Positions 36,166 through 44,488 of a stretch of 64,000 nucleotides of DNA are shown here, in pieces (the first letter of the stretch is position 1; each line of letters begins with the position of its first letter). The position numbers and the translations under genes are program-made. A model generated the notes under the pieces. It did no database searches, had not been told where the DNA came from, and was given only the letters and a program-made list of their open reading frames with translations. The DNA lies in contig NZ_JACEGA010000001.1 of assembly GCF_014174405.1 (NCBI RefSeq), positions 370,001 through 434,000 on the forward strand, read 5' to 3'. This DNA comes from Variimorphobacter saccharofermentans (GTDB lineage Bacteria > Bacillota > Clostridia > Lachnospirales > Lachnospiraceae).

Positions 36166-37854
36166 ATGGATAATCAGTATGAATCGATGACTCTTGCTAC
36201 ATTAAGGGAGATAGCAAAGGAAAAAGGGCTTAAAAATATTGCTTCGTTGAAGAAAAGTGAATTAATATCAGCACTTATTCAATTTGATTCCACTCAGAAG
36301 GAAGCAAAACAGGTTATTAACGAGGAGAAGAAAGTGACGAAGGCGAAATCCGGAGCAAGAAGTAGTGATGAAGTGGTATCAGAACAAGTGGAAACCGGAA
36401 TACGTAAGAAGCCGAAAGTGAATACTGAAGCGAAAACAGATAACAGAGTAGAGAATAAAGAAGAAAACAGATCAGAGAATATCGTAGACAATAGAATTGA
36501 GAATAGAGCAGAGAGCAAAATAGAAAACAAAGCAGAAGAAAGAACGGAGTATAAGGTAGAGAGTAGACCAGAAGGTAGACCAGAACGCCCTTTAGAACAG
36601 AGGGTACCTAGACCGGAACCCAGGACAGGCATGCAGAGCTCAACTGAGGCAAGATTTCGTACGGATATTACCCAGGATATCTTAAAAGAAGATAAAGTAT
36701 CTCATAGTGAAATGGACCAATTGGACAGTGGTGAGACTAAAGTTGGTATTCTGGAGGTGCTACCGGATGGATATGGATTTATCCGCTGCGATAATTATCT
36801 TCCAGGTGAGAATGACGTCTATGTATCTCCGGCACAGATACGACGCTTTAACCTAAAGACAGGAGATATCGTTACAGGTAACACAAGAATTCGAAGTCAG
36901 AATGAGAAATTCAGTGCATTATTATATGTAAAATCAGTTAATGGATTTCATCCGAATGAGGCTCAGAAAAGAAAGAGATTCGAGGATCTGACTCCTATCT
37001 TTCCGAATGAGCGTATCCATCTGGAGACACCTGGAGCTGGAGTTTCCATGAGAATGGTAGATTTAATCTCTCCTATAGGTAAAGGCCAGAGAGGAATGAT
37101 TGTATCCCAGCCTAAGACCGGTAAGACCACCTTGCTTAAGCAGATTGCGAAGGCAGTTACAAGAAATCATCCAGAAATGAAGTTAATCATCCTATTAATT
37201 GACGAACGCCCGGAGGAAGTAACAGACATAAAAGAGTCTATCGAAGGAAAGAATGTAGAGGTTATTTATTCCACCTTTGATGAGCTTCCGGAAAACCATA
37301 AGCGAGTTTCAGAGATGGTGATTGAACGTGCAAAGAGACTGGTGGAACATAAACAGGATGTAATCATTCTGTTGGATAGTATCACACGATTAGCCAGAGC
37401 CTATAACCTGACGGTACAGCCCAGTGGTAGAACTCTATCCGGTGGTTTGGATCCGGCAGCGCTTCATATGCCGAAAAGATTTTTTGGTGCGGCAAGAAAT
37501 ATGCGTGAAGGAGGAAGCCTTACCATATTGGCAACTGCGCTTGTAGATACTGGAAGTAGAATGGACGACGTTGTATTTGAGGAATTCAAGGGTACCGGTA
37601 ATATGGAATTATCACTTGACCGGAGCTTATCTGAGAAGCGTATCTTTCCAGCGATTGACCTTCCAAGATCCAGTACACGTAGAGAGGATCTTCTCTTATC
37701 GCAATCTGAAATGGAAGCTACCTATTTAATGCGAAAGGCATTAGGCGGCCTAAAATCAGAGGAGGCGCTTGAACGTATTATAGATATGTTTTTACGAACA
37801 AAATCAAATGCTGAATTTATTGAGATGATCAAAAAAACGAAAATTGTCTTTTAG
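36166..37854 (+). CDS. rho: Transcription termination factor Rho
   Basis: This hexameric RNA helicase has 562 residues, longer than the 420 of E. coli Rho because of an insertion. Rho_N (SAP-like) covers about 1-50. An insertion follows at about 50-170, low in complexity and rich in Glu, Asn and Arg, with repeated ENR/ENK motifs. The cold-shock RNA-binding domain is about 190-260 with [20 protein letters not shown]. In the ATPase, Walker [13 protein letters not shown] is near 313, Walker B is [16 protein letters not shown] near 404, and the Q/R loops include [20 protein letters not shown]. Clostridial Rho insertions can be prion-like. It heads rho-rpmE-yqhQ-prmC-prfA. Confidence 0.96.
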   Translation: MDNQYESMTLATLREIAKEKGLKNIASLKKSELISALIQFDSTQKEAKQVINEEKKVTKAKSGARSSDEVVSEQVETGIRKKPKVNTEAKTDNRVENKEENRSENIVDNRIENRAESKIENKAEERTEYKVESRPEGRPERPLEQRVPRPEPRTGMQSSTEARFRTDITQDILKEDKVSHSEMDQLDSGETKVGILEVLPDGYGFIRCDNYLPGENDVYVSPAQIRRFNLKTGDIVTGNTRIRSQNEKFSALLYVKSVNGFHPNEAQKRKRFEDLTPIFPNERIHLETPGAGVSMRMVDLISPIGKGQRGMIVSQPKTGKTTLLKQIAKAVTRNHPEMKLIILLIDERPEEVTDIKESIEGKNVEVIYSTFDELPENHKRVSEMVIERAKRLVEHKQDVIILLDSITRLARAYNLTVQPSGRTLSGGLDPAALHMPKRFFGAARNMREGGSLTILATALVDTGSRMDDVVFEEFKGTGNMELSLDRSLSEKRIFPAIDLPRSSTRREDLLLSQSEMEATYLMRKALGGLKSEEALERIIDMFLRTKSNAEFIEMIKKTKIVF

Positions 37855-37969
37855 GTATTGCATTCAAAATAATCGTATGCTATAATAAAAAAGCTGTTTA
37901 TTAGATTGGAATTAAATATTTCAATATGTTGATATTGCATTTACTATTGGATTGTAAAGAGGTGAAAAC

Positions 37970-38179
37970 ATGAAAGAAGGAATCCATCCCAAATATCATC
38001 AGGCCAAGGTTGTTTGTAACTGCGGTAACGAATTTGTAACAGGATCAACGAAAGAAGATATCCATGTTGAAATCTGCTCAAAATGTCATTCTTTTTATAC
38101 CGGCCAGCAGAAAGCTGCTGCTGCACGTGGTGCTATTGATAAATTTAACCGCAAGTATGGTATTGGTCAAGATAAATAA
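37970..38179 (+). CDS. rpmE: 50S ribosomal protein L31 (zinc-binding type)
   Basis: This ribosomal protein has 69 residues. The zinc ligands are present as CNCGN (residues 16-20) and CSKCH (36-40), so it is the zinc-containing form. [11 protein letters not shown] and KFNRKYG are conserved ends. AAAGAGGTG precedes the ATG. It lies 115 bases after rho, as in many Firmicutes, and ends at a terminator. Confidence 0.96.
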   Translation: MKEGIHPKYHQAKVVCNCGNEFVTGSTKEDIHVEICSKCHSFYTGQQKAAAARGAIDKFNRKYGIGQDK

Positions 38180-38201
38180 TTACAGAAACTAATACGTTTA
38201 A

Positions 38202-38237
38202 AAATTGGGTTGAGGTTTACTTCCTCAGCCTATTTTT
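38202..38237 (+). terminator. Terminator after rpmE
   Basis: TTGGGTTGAGG pairs with CCTCAGCCTA around TTTACTT and is followed by five T residues. Confidence 0.75.
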
Positions 38238-38349
38238 AAATAAATGAAATTTCATCTGATTATATATATTGCATTATAGTTTGAGACTAATAAAGTAGGA
38301 AAATATGTGACGAAAGATAGAGAGATTTGAGAAAGGTGCGGGTGTCAAG

Positions 38350-39684
38350 ATGAAACCATCAGGTATTGGCGGTATGGCAGTGATGGAAGGCGTTATGATG
38401 AAGAATAAAGAGAAATACGCCATCGCCGTACGGAAGTCAAACAAAGAGATAGTAGTGGAAAAAGGTACGCATAACGATTTTTCTGATAAGGTTAAGCTGT
38501 TTAAACTGCCCATATTCCGTGGAATGCTTGCTTTTGTGGATTCCGTGGTGATCGGTGTGAAGGCGATAAATTATTCCACCAGTATCATAGAGGAGGATGA
38601 AACAAAACAAGTCGGACAAAAAGGGAATACAAAGAAAACAACTACGGCTTCAGATAATACCTCCAACCCACTCTTAATGGTATTGGCTGTTGTGGTATCA
38701 ATTATAGCCTCTGTTGCTTTGTTTATGGTGCTTCCTGTATTATTAACACAATTGTTTTCAAGATTTATTATGAATACTGTGGTATTAGCAGTGCTGGAGG
38801 CATTTGTGAGGGTCTCTGTTTTTGTAGTGTATGGAATACTGGCATCAAGAATGCCAGAAATAAAAAGGGCGTTTATGTATCATGGAGCAGAGCACAAGGT
38901 ACTTAATTGCTTGGAGAACGGTTTTGAATTAACAGTAGAGAATGTGAAATGGCAATCCAAGCTTCATAAACGGTGTAAAACCAGCTTTATTTTTCTGGTT
39001 TTACTGCTCAGTATTATCATTTTCTTGGTGTTACCGGCAGGTAATCTTGCATGGAGAATTATTTCACGTATTATTTTATTACCCATTATTGCAGGTTTTT
39101 CCTATGAATTTATACTCATTGCCGGAAAAAGTGAAAATAAAGCAATTGATATATTAAGCAAACCGGTTTTTTGGATGCAGGGTCTAACCACAAGAGAACC
39201 GGAGGACTCTATGATAGAAGTGGCAATTGCTTCTGTAAGTGCAGTATTTGACTGGAAGCTGTTTTTAGACGTTGCCACCACGAAGGAGTCCAAGAAGAAT
39301 AAAAAAGCAAAGTCAAATGCAAAATTACGTAACCAGAAGCAGAAGGTTATTGACAAAGTAGAGAATGAGGATATTCTTGAAGAAGAATTGATGGATGAAG
39401 AATTTCTGGTTGATATGACGAATATCAAATCTCTTGATGAAGCTACCATTATGGCAGAGGTTGAGCTGACAGAGGATACCGATGCGGGACAGGATGTGGC
39501 AATTACCGAAGAAAGCAGTGCAAAAATCAGAGGGAAATCAGCACTTTCCGGTGAGAACAGCCGTAGAAGAATATATAATCCGGTAACCTTTAAGCCGGTA
39601 AGAACAAGTAATGATGATGAAGAAGATGATGAAATTCTAAAGGCTCTGGACAAGTTCTTTGATGAAGATTCCAGAGAGAAGTAG
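38350..39684 (+). CDS. DUF1385 family membrane protein (YqhQ-like)
   Basis: The protein of 444 residues starts with the DUF1385 signature GIGGMAVMEGVMMKNKEKYA. It has four or five membrane segments (about 55-70, 107-135, 143-163, 208-230, 235-262) and the conserved RAFMYHGAEHKVLNCLENG near 173. A long acidic tail of about 140 residues (310-444) is extra compared with short homologues. The function is not known, but the gene very often sits between rpmE and prmC in Firmicutes, as here. Confidence 0.88.
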   Translation: MKPSGIGGMAVMEGVMMKNKEKYAIAVRKSNKEIVVEKGTHNDFSDKVKLFKLPIFRGMLAFVDSVVIGVKAINYSTSIIEEDETKQVGQKGNTKKTTTASDNTSNPLLMVLAVVVSIIASVALFMVLPVLLTQLFSRFIMNTVVLAVLEAFVRVSVFVVYGILASRMPEIKRAFMYHGAEHKVLNCLENGFELTVENVKWQSKLHKRCKTSFIFLVLLLSIIIFLVLPAGNLAWRIISRIILLPIIAGFSYEFILIAGKSENKAIDILSKPVFWMQGLTTREPEDSMIEVAIASVSAVFDWKLFLDVATTKESKKNKKAKSNAKLRNQKQKVIDKVENEDILEEELMDEEFLVDMTNIKSLDEATIMAEVELTEDTDAGQDVAITEESSAKIRGKSALSGENSRRRIYNPVTFKPVRTSNDDEEDDEILKALDKFFDEDSREK

Positions 39685-39716
39685 ATAGAATATAAGAATG
39701 GTTTATGAGGGTTTCA

Positions 39717-40550
39717 ATGAGTAGTTTTAGAGAATTACGAATGATAGGGCAGGAAATACTTCGTGAACAAAGGATAGCAGATGCCGATGTGGATGCATGG
39801 TATCTGCTTGCCTATGTCTTTGGAATAAGCCGGACAGAGTTTTTGCTGAGAGAAAAGGAATGTGTTCCTGAAGAAGGTAAGTTACGTTACCTGGAGCTAA
39901 TACAGAAGAGAGCAGAACATGTCCCATTACAATATATTACTGGAAGTCAGGAATTTATGGGAATGGATTTTATAGTAAGCAGTGATGTATTAATTCCAAG
40001 ACAGGATACAGAATTACTGGTAGAAGAAGTTCTGGCAGTTTGTAAGGGGAAAAAGGTTCTTGATATGTGCACCGGTTCAGGCTGTATTATTATTAGTCTT
40101 GCGAAGCTTAGCAAGCTTATTAAGGCTACTGGGGCTGATATCTCGGATGGAGCCCTGTCAATTGCTAAAAAGAATTCGATTAAGCTGGAGGCAAAGGTTG
40201 AATTCATCAAAAGCGATTTGTTCGAACAGATAACGGAAAGATTTGATGTTATAGTCTCGAATCCACCTTATATACCCACTAAGGACATCGAAACCTTGAT
40301 GCCGGAGGTCAGGAAGCATGAACCAACCAATGCTTTGGACGGAAGTGAGGATGGGCTATTATTTTACCGAAGAATAGCAGCTGAAGCTGCGTCCTATTTA
40401 ACAAAGGGAGGCTACCTGTTTCTTGAGATTGGCTTTAATCAGGGAAATGAGGTTAGGGAAATACTTCAAAAAGAAGGATTTACCCATATTGATATAAAAA
40501 AGGATCTTAGCGGGAAAGACCGTATTGTGTCTGCTAGGAGTTTTCATTAG
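39717..40550 (+). CDS. prmC: Release factor glutamine methyltransferase PrmC
   Basis: This enzyme of about 277 residues methylates the Gln of the GGQ motif of release factors. The N-terminal helical domain recognises the release factor (about 1-75). The SAM site [16 protein letters not shown] is near residue 112, and the catalytic NPPYIP is near 181. The next gene encodes its substrate, RF1, 18 bases downstream. ATG 39717 has GAGGG five bases upstream; an in-frame ATG at 39705 is less well placed. Confidence 0.94.
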   Translation: MSSFRELRMIGQEILREQRIADADVDAWYLLAYVFGISRTEFLLREKECVPEEGKLRYLELIQKRAEHVPLQYITGSQEFMGMDFIVSSDVLIPRQDTELLVEEVLAVCKGKKVLDMCTGSGCIIISLAKLSKLIKATGADISDGALSIAKKNSIKLEAKVEFIKSDLFEQITERFDVIVSNPPYIPTKDIETLMPEVRKHEPTNALDGSEDGLLFYRRIAAEAASYLTKGGYLFLEIGFNQGNEVREILQKEGFTHIDIKKDLSGKDRIVSARSFH

Positions 40551-40567
40551 AATGGGAGGAAGATGTC

Positions 40568-41641
40568 ATGTTTGATAAATTAGAGGATATTTTAATCCGC
40601 TATGAGGAGATTGAAGCGGAAATGATGGATCCGAACGTTGTAAACGATCAGAACCGATTTCGTAAGCTGCGTAAGGAGCAATCAGATTTGGCAGATATTG
40701 TTGAGAAATACAGAGAATATAAGCAGGTACAGAAGACGATAGAGGAAAGCCTTGCAATGCTTGAGGAAGAAACGGATGAAGAAATACGCGAGCTAGCTAA
40801 GGAAGAACTCAATGCTGGTAAGCAGAAAATCGCTGAAATAGAGGAAGAATTGAAGATATTATTACTGCCGAAGGATCCTAATGATGATAAGAATGTTATC
40901 GTAGAAATCCGTGGTGGTGCTGGTGGTGACGAAGCGGCATTATTTGCAGCAGAGCTATACCGTATGTATGTGATGTATGCAGAACGAAATCACTGGAAAA
41001 TTGATATGATGAACCTTAACGAGAACGGGATTGGTGGTTTTAAAGAAGTAATATTCATGATCAATGGAAAAGGTGCATACTCAAAGCTGAAATATGAGAG
41101 CGGTGTGCATCGTGTTCAACGTGTACCCGTGACAGAATCCGGTGGCCGTATTCACACCTCCACAGCGACCGTAGCGATTATGCCGGAAGCAGAAGAGGTG
41201 GATGTGGAATTGGATTTAAATGATTGTAAGTTTGATGTGTTCCGTTCCTCCGGTAATGGTGGTCAGTGCGTAAATACAACGGACTCTGCAGTAAGACTTA
41301 CCCATATCCCTACGGGAATTGTTATCTCCTGTCAGGATGAAAAATCACAGCTTAAGAATAAGGATAAAGCCATCAAGATATTACGTTCTCGGTTATATGA
41401 GCTAGAGCTCGAAAAAGCACAGAGTGCTGAAGCCGAAGCTCGAAAAAGCCAGGTTGGTACGGGAGATCGTTCTGAAAAGATCAGAACCTATAACTTCCCA
41501 CAGGGTAGAGTAACCGATCACAGAATAAAGCTGACAGTTCACCAACTGGATGAAGTAATGAATGGTGACCTGCAAGAAATTATAGACAGCCTAATTGCAG
41601 CCGACCAGGCAGCAAAGTTGGCAAAGATGAACGAAGAATAG
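40568..41641 (+). CDS. prfA: Peptide chain release factor 1
   Basis: RF1 decodes UAA and UAG stops. The protein has 357 residues, the family length. The anticodon-like tripeptide PVT in [17 protein letters not shown] identifies RF1 rather than RF2 (which has SPF). The GGQ loop [18 protein letters not shown] near residue 229 triggers peptide release. GGGAGG precedes the ATG. The gene ends at UAG (41639-41641), the codon only RF1 reads, and its last 12 codons are repeated downstream in frame with further UAG codons; see the array entry. PrmC, the enzyme that modifies it, is encoded just upstream. Confidence 0.97.
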   Translation: MFDKLEDILIRYEEIEAEMMDPNVVNDQNRFRKLRKEQSDLADIVEKYREYKQVQKTIEESLAMLEEETDEEIRELAKEELNAGKQKIAEIEEELKILLLPKDPNDDKNVIVEIRGGAGGDEAALFAAELYRMYVMYAERNHWKIDMMNLNENGIGGFKEVIFMINGKGAYSKLKYESGVHRVQRVPVTESGGRIHTSTATVAIMPEAEEVDVELDLNDCKFDVFRSSGNGGQCVNTTDSAVRLTHIPTGIVISCQDEKSQLKNKDKAIKILRSRLYELELEKAQSAEAEARKSQVGTGDRSEKIRTYNFPQGRVTDHRIKLTVHQLDEVMNGDLQEIIDSLIAADQAAKLAKMNEE

Positions 41642-41910
41642 AGGCCTGGTCGGCTTCCGACCCAGGCAGCAAAGTTGGCAAAGATGAACGAAGAATAGAG
41701 GCCTGGTCGGCTTCCGACCCAGGCAGCAAAGTTGGCAAAGATGAACGAAGAATAGAGGCCTGGTCGGCTTCCGACCCAAGCTGCTAAGTTGGCAAAGATG
41801 AACGAAGAATAGAGGCCTGGTCGGCTTCCGACCCAAGCTGCTAAATTGGCAAAGATGAATGAAGTGTAAATGCTTGATCGGCTTCCGATCAGCTAAACTT
41901 GCGAAAATGA
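41601..41910 (+). repeat. 57-bp in-frame tandem hairpin array at the end of prfA
   Basis: CCGACCAGGC within prfA (41601-41610) is perfectly complementary to GCCTGGTCGG just after the stop (41644-41653). The stretch from there to the next stop is then repeated with a period of 57 bases (starts 41644, 41701, 41758, 41815, 41872). Read in the prfA frame, each unit encodes [18 protein letters not shown] and ends in TAG at 41696, 41753 and 41810; the next ends in TAA at 41867. Differences are nearly all synonymous (CAG/CAA, GCA/GCT, AAG/AAA, AAC/AAT). The hairpin changes in a compensated way (GGTCGG/CCGACC to GATCGG/CCGATC). A sixth, out-of-frame remnant follows at 41892. Confidence 0.95.
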
Positions 41911-41961
41911 AGTTGTATTAGTTTTATAATAGTGGAATTAACGATATGAGGATTTGTAAAT

Positions 41962-42792
41962 ATGGGACAGAAAAGCATTATAAGTAGTACTAGTAACAGT
42001 CAAATGAAAAACCTGACTCTTTTACAGAAGAAACCCAGAGCCAGAGAAGAGCAGGGGATTTTTGTTATCGAAGGTACTAAGATGTTTGAGGAAGCAAGAA
42101 ATGCGAAGCTTCTTCAGAAAGCATATGTATCAGAAACCTATTATAGGAATCAGATTGCGGAAGATCCGAATTATTTTGATAATCTTGACTATGAAATTAT
42201 CACTGATTCTGTACTGAAGGAGGTTTCTGATACGAAGACTCCTCAGGGAATTATGGGAACAGTAAAAATGGCTGAGTACAGCTTAGAGAACTTATTGCAG
42301 GCAGAGGATGCCTGCCTTTTGGTTTTGGAAGATATCAGAGACCCAGGAAATCTGGGAACCATGATTAGAACTGCTGAGGGTGCAGGTATTACCGGAGTCA
42401 TTTTCAATGAATCAACCGTAGATATCTATAATCCTAAGGTGATACGTGCCACCATGGGATCCATATATCGTGTGCCATTTTATCGGACAAATCAGCTTAT
42501 AGATACCTTGATGCTGATAAAAAACTATGGAATCACTATATTTGCAGCGCATTTACTAGGAGCAGCCTATGATACCGAAGGGTGCTTTCTTAAGAAATGT
42601 GCTTTTTTAATCGGAAATGAAGCAAATGGTCTTTCTGAAGAAACCTCTGCCATGGCTGATTCATTGATTCGAATACCAATGGCAGGAAAGGTAGAATCCT
42701 TAAATGCTGCTGTAGCGGCGGCTATATTAATGTATGAAGCGGCAAGGCAGCGAAATAAGCAGAGGGATAGTGAGACTAATATTAAAAGATGA
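41962..42792 (+). CDS. TrmH/SpoU-family RNA 2'-O-methyltransferase (YsgA-like)
   Basis: The protein of 276 residues has a short substrate-binding N domain (about 1-95, starting with NLTLLQKKPRAREEQGIFVI) and a SPOUT knot domain. Motif 1 is LEDIRDPGNLGTMIRTAEG near residue 116, motif 2 FLIGNEANGLS near 214, and motif 3 IPMAGKVESLNAAVAAAI near 235. It methylates a ribose in tRNA or rRNA; the exact site cannot be assigned. It starts 50 bases after the end of the prfA array. Confidence 0.92.
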   Translation: MGQKSIISSTSNSQMKNLTLLQKKPRAREEQGIFVIEGTKMFEEARNAKLLQKAYVSETYYRNQIAEDPNYFDNLDYEIITDSVLKEVSDTKTPQGIMGTVKMAEYSLENLLQAEDACLLVLEDIRDPGNLGTMIRTAEGAGITGVIFNESTVDIYNPKVIRATMGSIYRVPFYRTNQLIDTLMLIKNYGITIFAAHLLGAAYDTEGCFLKKCAFLIGNEANGLSEETSAMADSLIRIPMAGKVESLNAAVAAAILMYEAARQRNKQRDSETNIKR

Positions 42793-42941
42793 TTAGAATA
42801 TACCAGGTTCTATTGTATTATGCTAATGTGTATAGTAAAATGTAGGCAACAAATAGTTTTCGGACAATAAGAATTCGATGATTGTAGTATTGATTCATCG
42901 ACACTGTTTGAAAGGAGCATGAAAGGAGAGGGGGAATAAGA

Positions 42942-43376
42942 ATGAATTCGATTTATTGGCTGATTGTTCTGGCAATACTAATATTTATCGAAATCATAAC
43001 CCTGGGGCTTACTACAATATGGTTTGCCGGTGGAGCGCTGATTGCTTTTATCGTATCATTGTTTTATGACAATCTTATAGTAGAAATTATTCTGTTCATA
43101 ATAGTTTCTCTGGCTTTATTATATTTTACCAGACCAGTTGTCATAAAGTATTTCAATCCTAAAAGAGTAAAGACGAATTATGAAGGGGTAATCGGTAAAT
43201 GCGCTAAGGTAATTATTCCAGTTGACAATATGAGTGCAACTGGGTTGGTTGTCGTTGATGGTCAGGAATGGTCAGCAAAATCTCTTGATGGAAGTATCAT
43301 TGAGAAAGACAGTAAGGTCAAGATTCAAGGAATATCAGGAGTAAAATTGATTGTGTCATTGATGGAGGAGGAGTAA
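42942..43376 (+). CDS. NfeD family membrane protein
   Basis: The protein of 144 residues has two or three hydrophobic segments (about 4-22, 27-45, 47-65) followed by an OB-fold soluble domain. That domain contains GKCAKVIIPVDNMSATGLVVV, G-E-W-S-A-K and KVKIQGISGVKLIV. NfeD-like proteins pair with SPFH/flotillin-type proteins to organise membrane microdomains or quality control. The partner gene starts two bases after this stop. Confidence 0.9.
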   Translation: MNSIYWLIVLAILIFIEIITLGLTTIWFAGGALIAFIVSLFYDNLIVEIILFIIVSLALLYFTRPVVIKYFNPKRVKTNYEGVIGKCAKVIIPVDNMSATGLVVVDGQEWSAKSLDGSIIEKDSKVKIQGISGVKLIVSLMEEE

Positions 43377-43378
43377 AG

Positions 43379-44314
43379 ATGAATCCAATTATTTTAATTA
43401 TCATTTTAGCCTTTATTATACTTGTTGTATTAGCATCCTGTGTTAAAATTGTTCCTCAAGCACACGCTTATGTTGTTGAACGATTAGGTGGCTATCAAAC
43501 CACTTGGGACGTGGGAATTCATATTAAAGCGCCATTGATTGATAAGGTTGCCAAGAAAGTTCTTTTGAAGGAACAGGTTGTAGATTTCCCGCCACAGCCA
43601 GTTATCACTAAGGATAATGTAACGATGAAGATTGATACCGTCGTATTCTTTCAGATTACCGATCCGAAGTTGTATGCATATGGTGTGGAACATCCATTAA
43701 TGGCGATAGAGAATTTAACCGCAACTACCTTGAGAAATATCATTGGTGATCTGGAGTTGGATGAGACTCTGACATCCAGAGAGATTATCAATACGAAGAT
43801 GCGTGTTACCTTAGATGAAGCAACGGACCCTTGGGGAATTAAAGTTACCCGTGTAGAATTGAAGAACATCATTCCTCCGGCTGCTATTCAAGACGCAATG
43901 GAGAAACAGATGAAGGCGGAGCGTGAGCGAAGAGAAGCTATTCTTATTGCTGAAGGTCAGAAAAAGGCAGCAATTCTGGTTGCGGAAGGTAAAAAGGAAT
44001 CAGCAATTCTGGATGCTGAGGGCGAAAAAGAGGCAGCCATTCTTCGTGCAGAAGCGAAAAAGGAAGCCACAATTCGTGAAGCAGAAGGTCAGGCAGAAGC
44101 AATCCTTGCTGTACAGAAAGCAAATGCAGAAGGTATTCGGTTCTTGAATGAGGCATCACCGAACAATGCAGTAATCCAGCTTAGGAGCTTGGAGGCATTC
44201 GCTAAGGCAGCTGATGGAAAAGCAACCAAGATCATTATACCATCTGAGATTCAGGGTTTGGCAGGAATGGTTAAGTCCCTGACTGAAGTTGCGAAAGACG
44301 ATACAGATAACTAA
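43379..44314 (+). CDS. SPFH/stomatin-like membrane protein (QmcA type)
   Basis: The protein of 311 residues has an N-terminal membrane anchor (about 2-22) and an SPFH domain (about 24-180, with AYVVERLGGYQTTWDVGIH and MATTLRNIIG-type motifs). A coiled-coil region follows (about 180-260) made of repeats such as EGQKKAAILVAEGKKESAIL. It assembles into large membrane rings and often acts with NfeD proteins or FtsH. Two bases separate it from the NfeD gene, and a terminator follows. Confidence 0.93.
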   Translation: MNPIILIIILAFIILVVLASCVKIVPQAHAYVVERLGGYQTTWDVGIHIKAPLIDKVAKKVLLKEQVVDFPPQPVITKDNVTMKIDTVVFFQITDPKLYAYGVEHPLMAIENLTATTLRNIIGDLELDETLTSREIINTKMRVTLDEATDPWGIKVTRVELKNIIPPAAIQDAMEKQMKAERERREAILIAEGQKKAAILVAEGKKESAILDAEGEKEAAILRAEAKKEATIREAEGQAEAILAVQKANAEGIRFLNEASPNNAVIQLRSLEAFAKAADGKATKIIIPSEIQGLAGMVKSLTEVAKDDTDN

Positions 44315-44326
44315 TAACATATTAAT

Positions 44327-44370
44327 AGAACCTGGCTCCCTCATATGCTACCGGGAAGGCAGGTTCTTTT
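44327..44370 (+). terminator. Terminator after the SPFH gene
   Basis: AGAACCTGGCTCCC pairs with GGGAAGGCAGGTTCT with small bulges, followed by TTTT. Confidence 0.85.
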
Positions 44371-44488
44371 CTGCTTTTTAATGGTCATTAAGAAAAATTT
44401 AAGATTTTACCGCTTGATAATCCGGAAGGGTTGATATATTATATTTCTATTGTAAAAATTTGATTATTTCATATGGTACGGGGGAAAT

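Noticed and set aside
41591..41836. An 81-codon minus-strand frame with repeated [18 protein letters not shown]
   Set aside because: It is the antisense shadow of the 57-bp prfA array. The period is a multiple of three, so the frame stays open, but there is no start signal.
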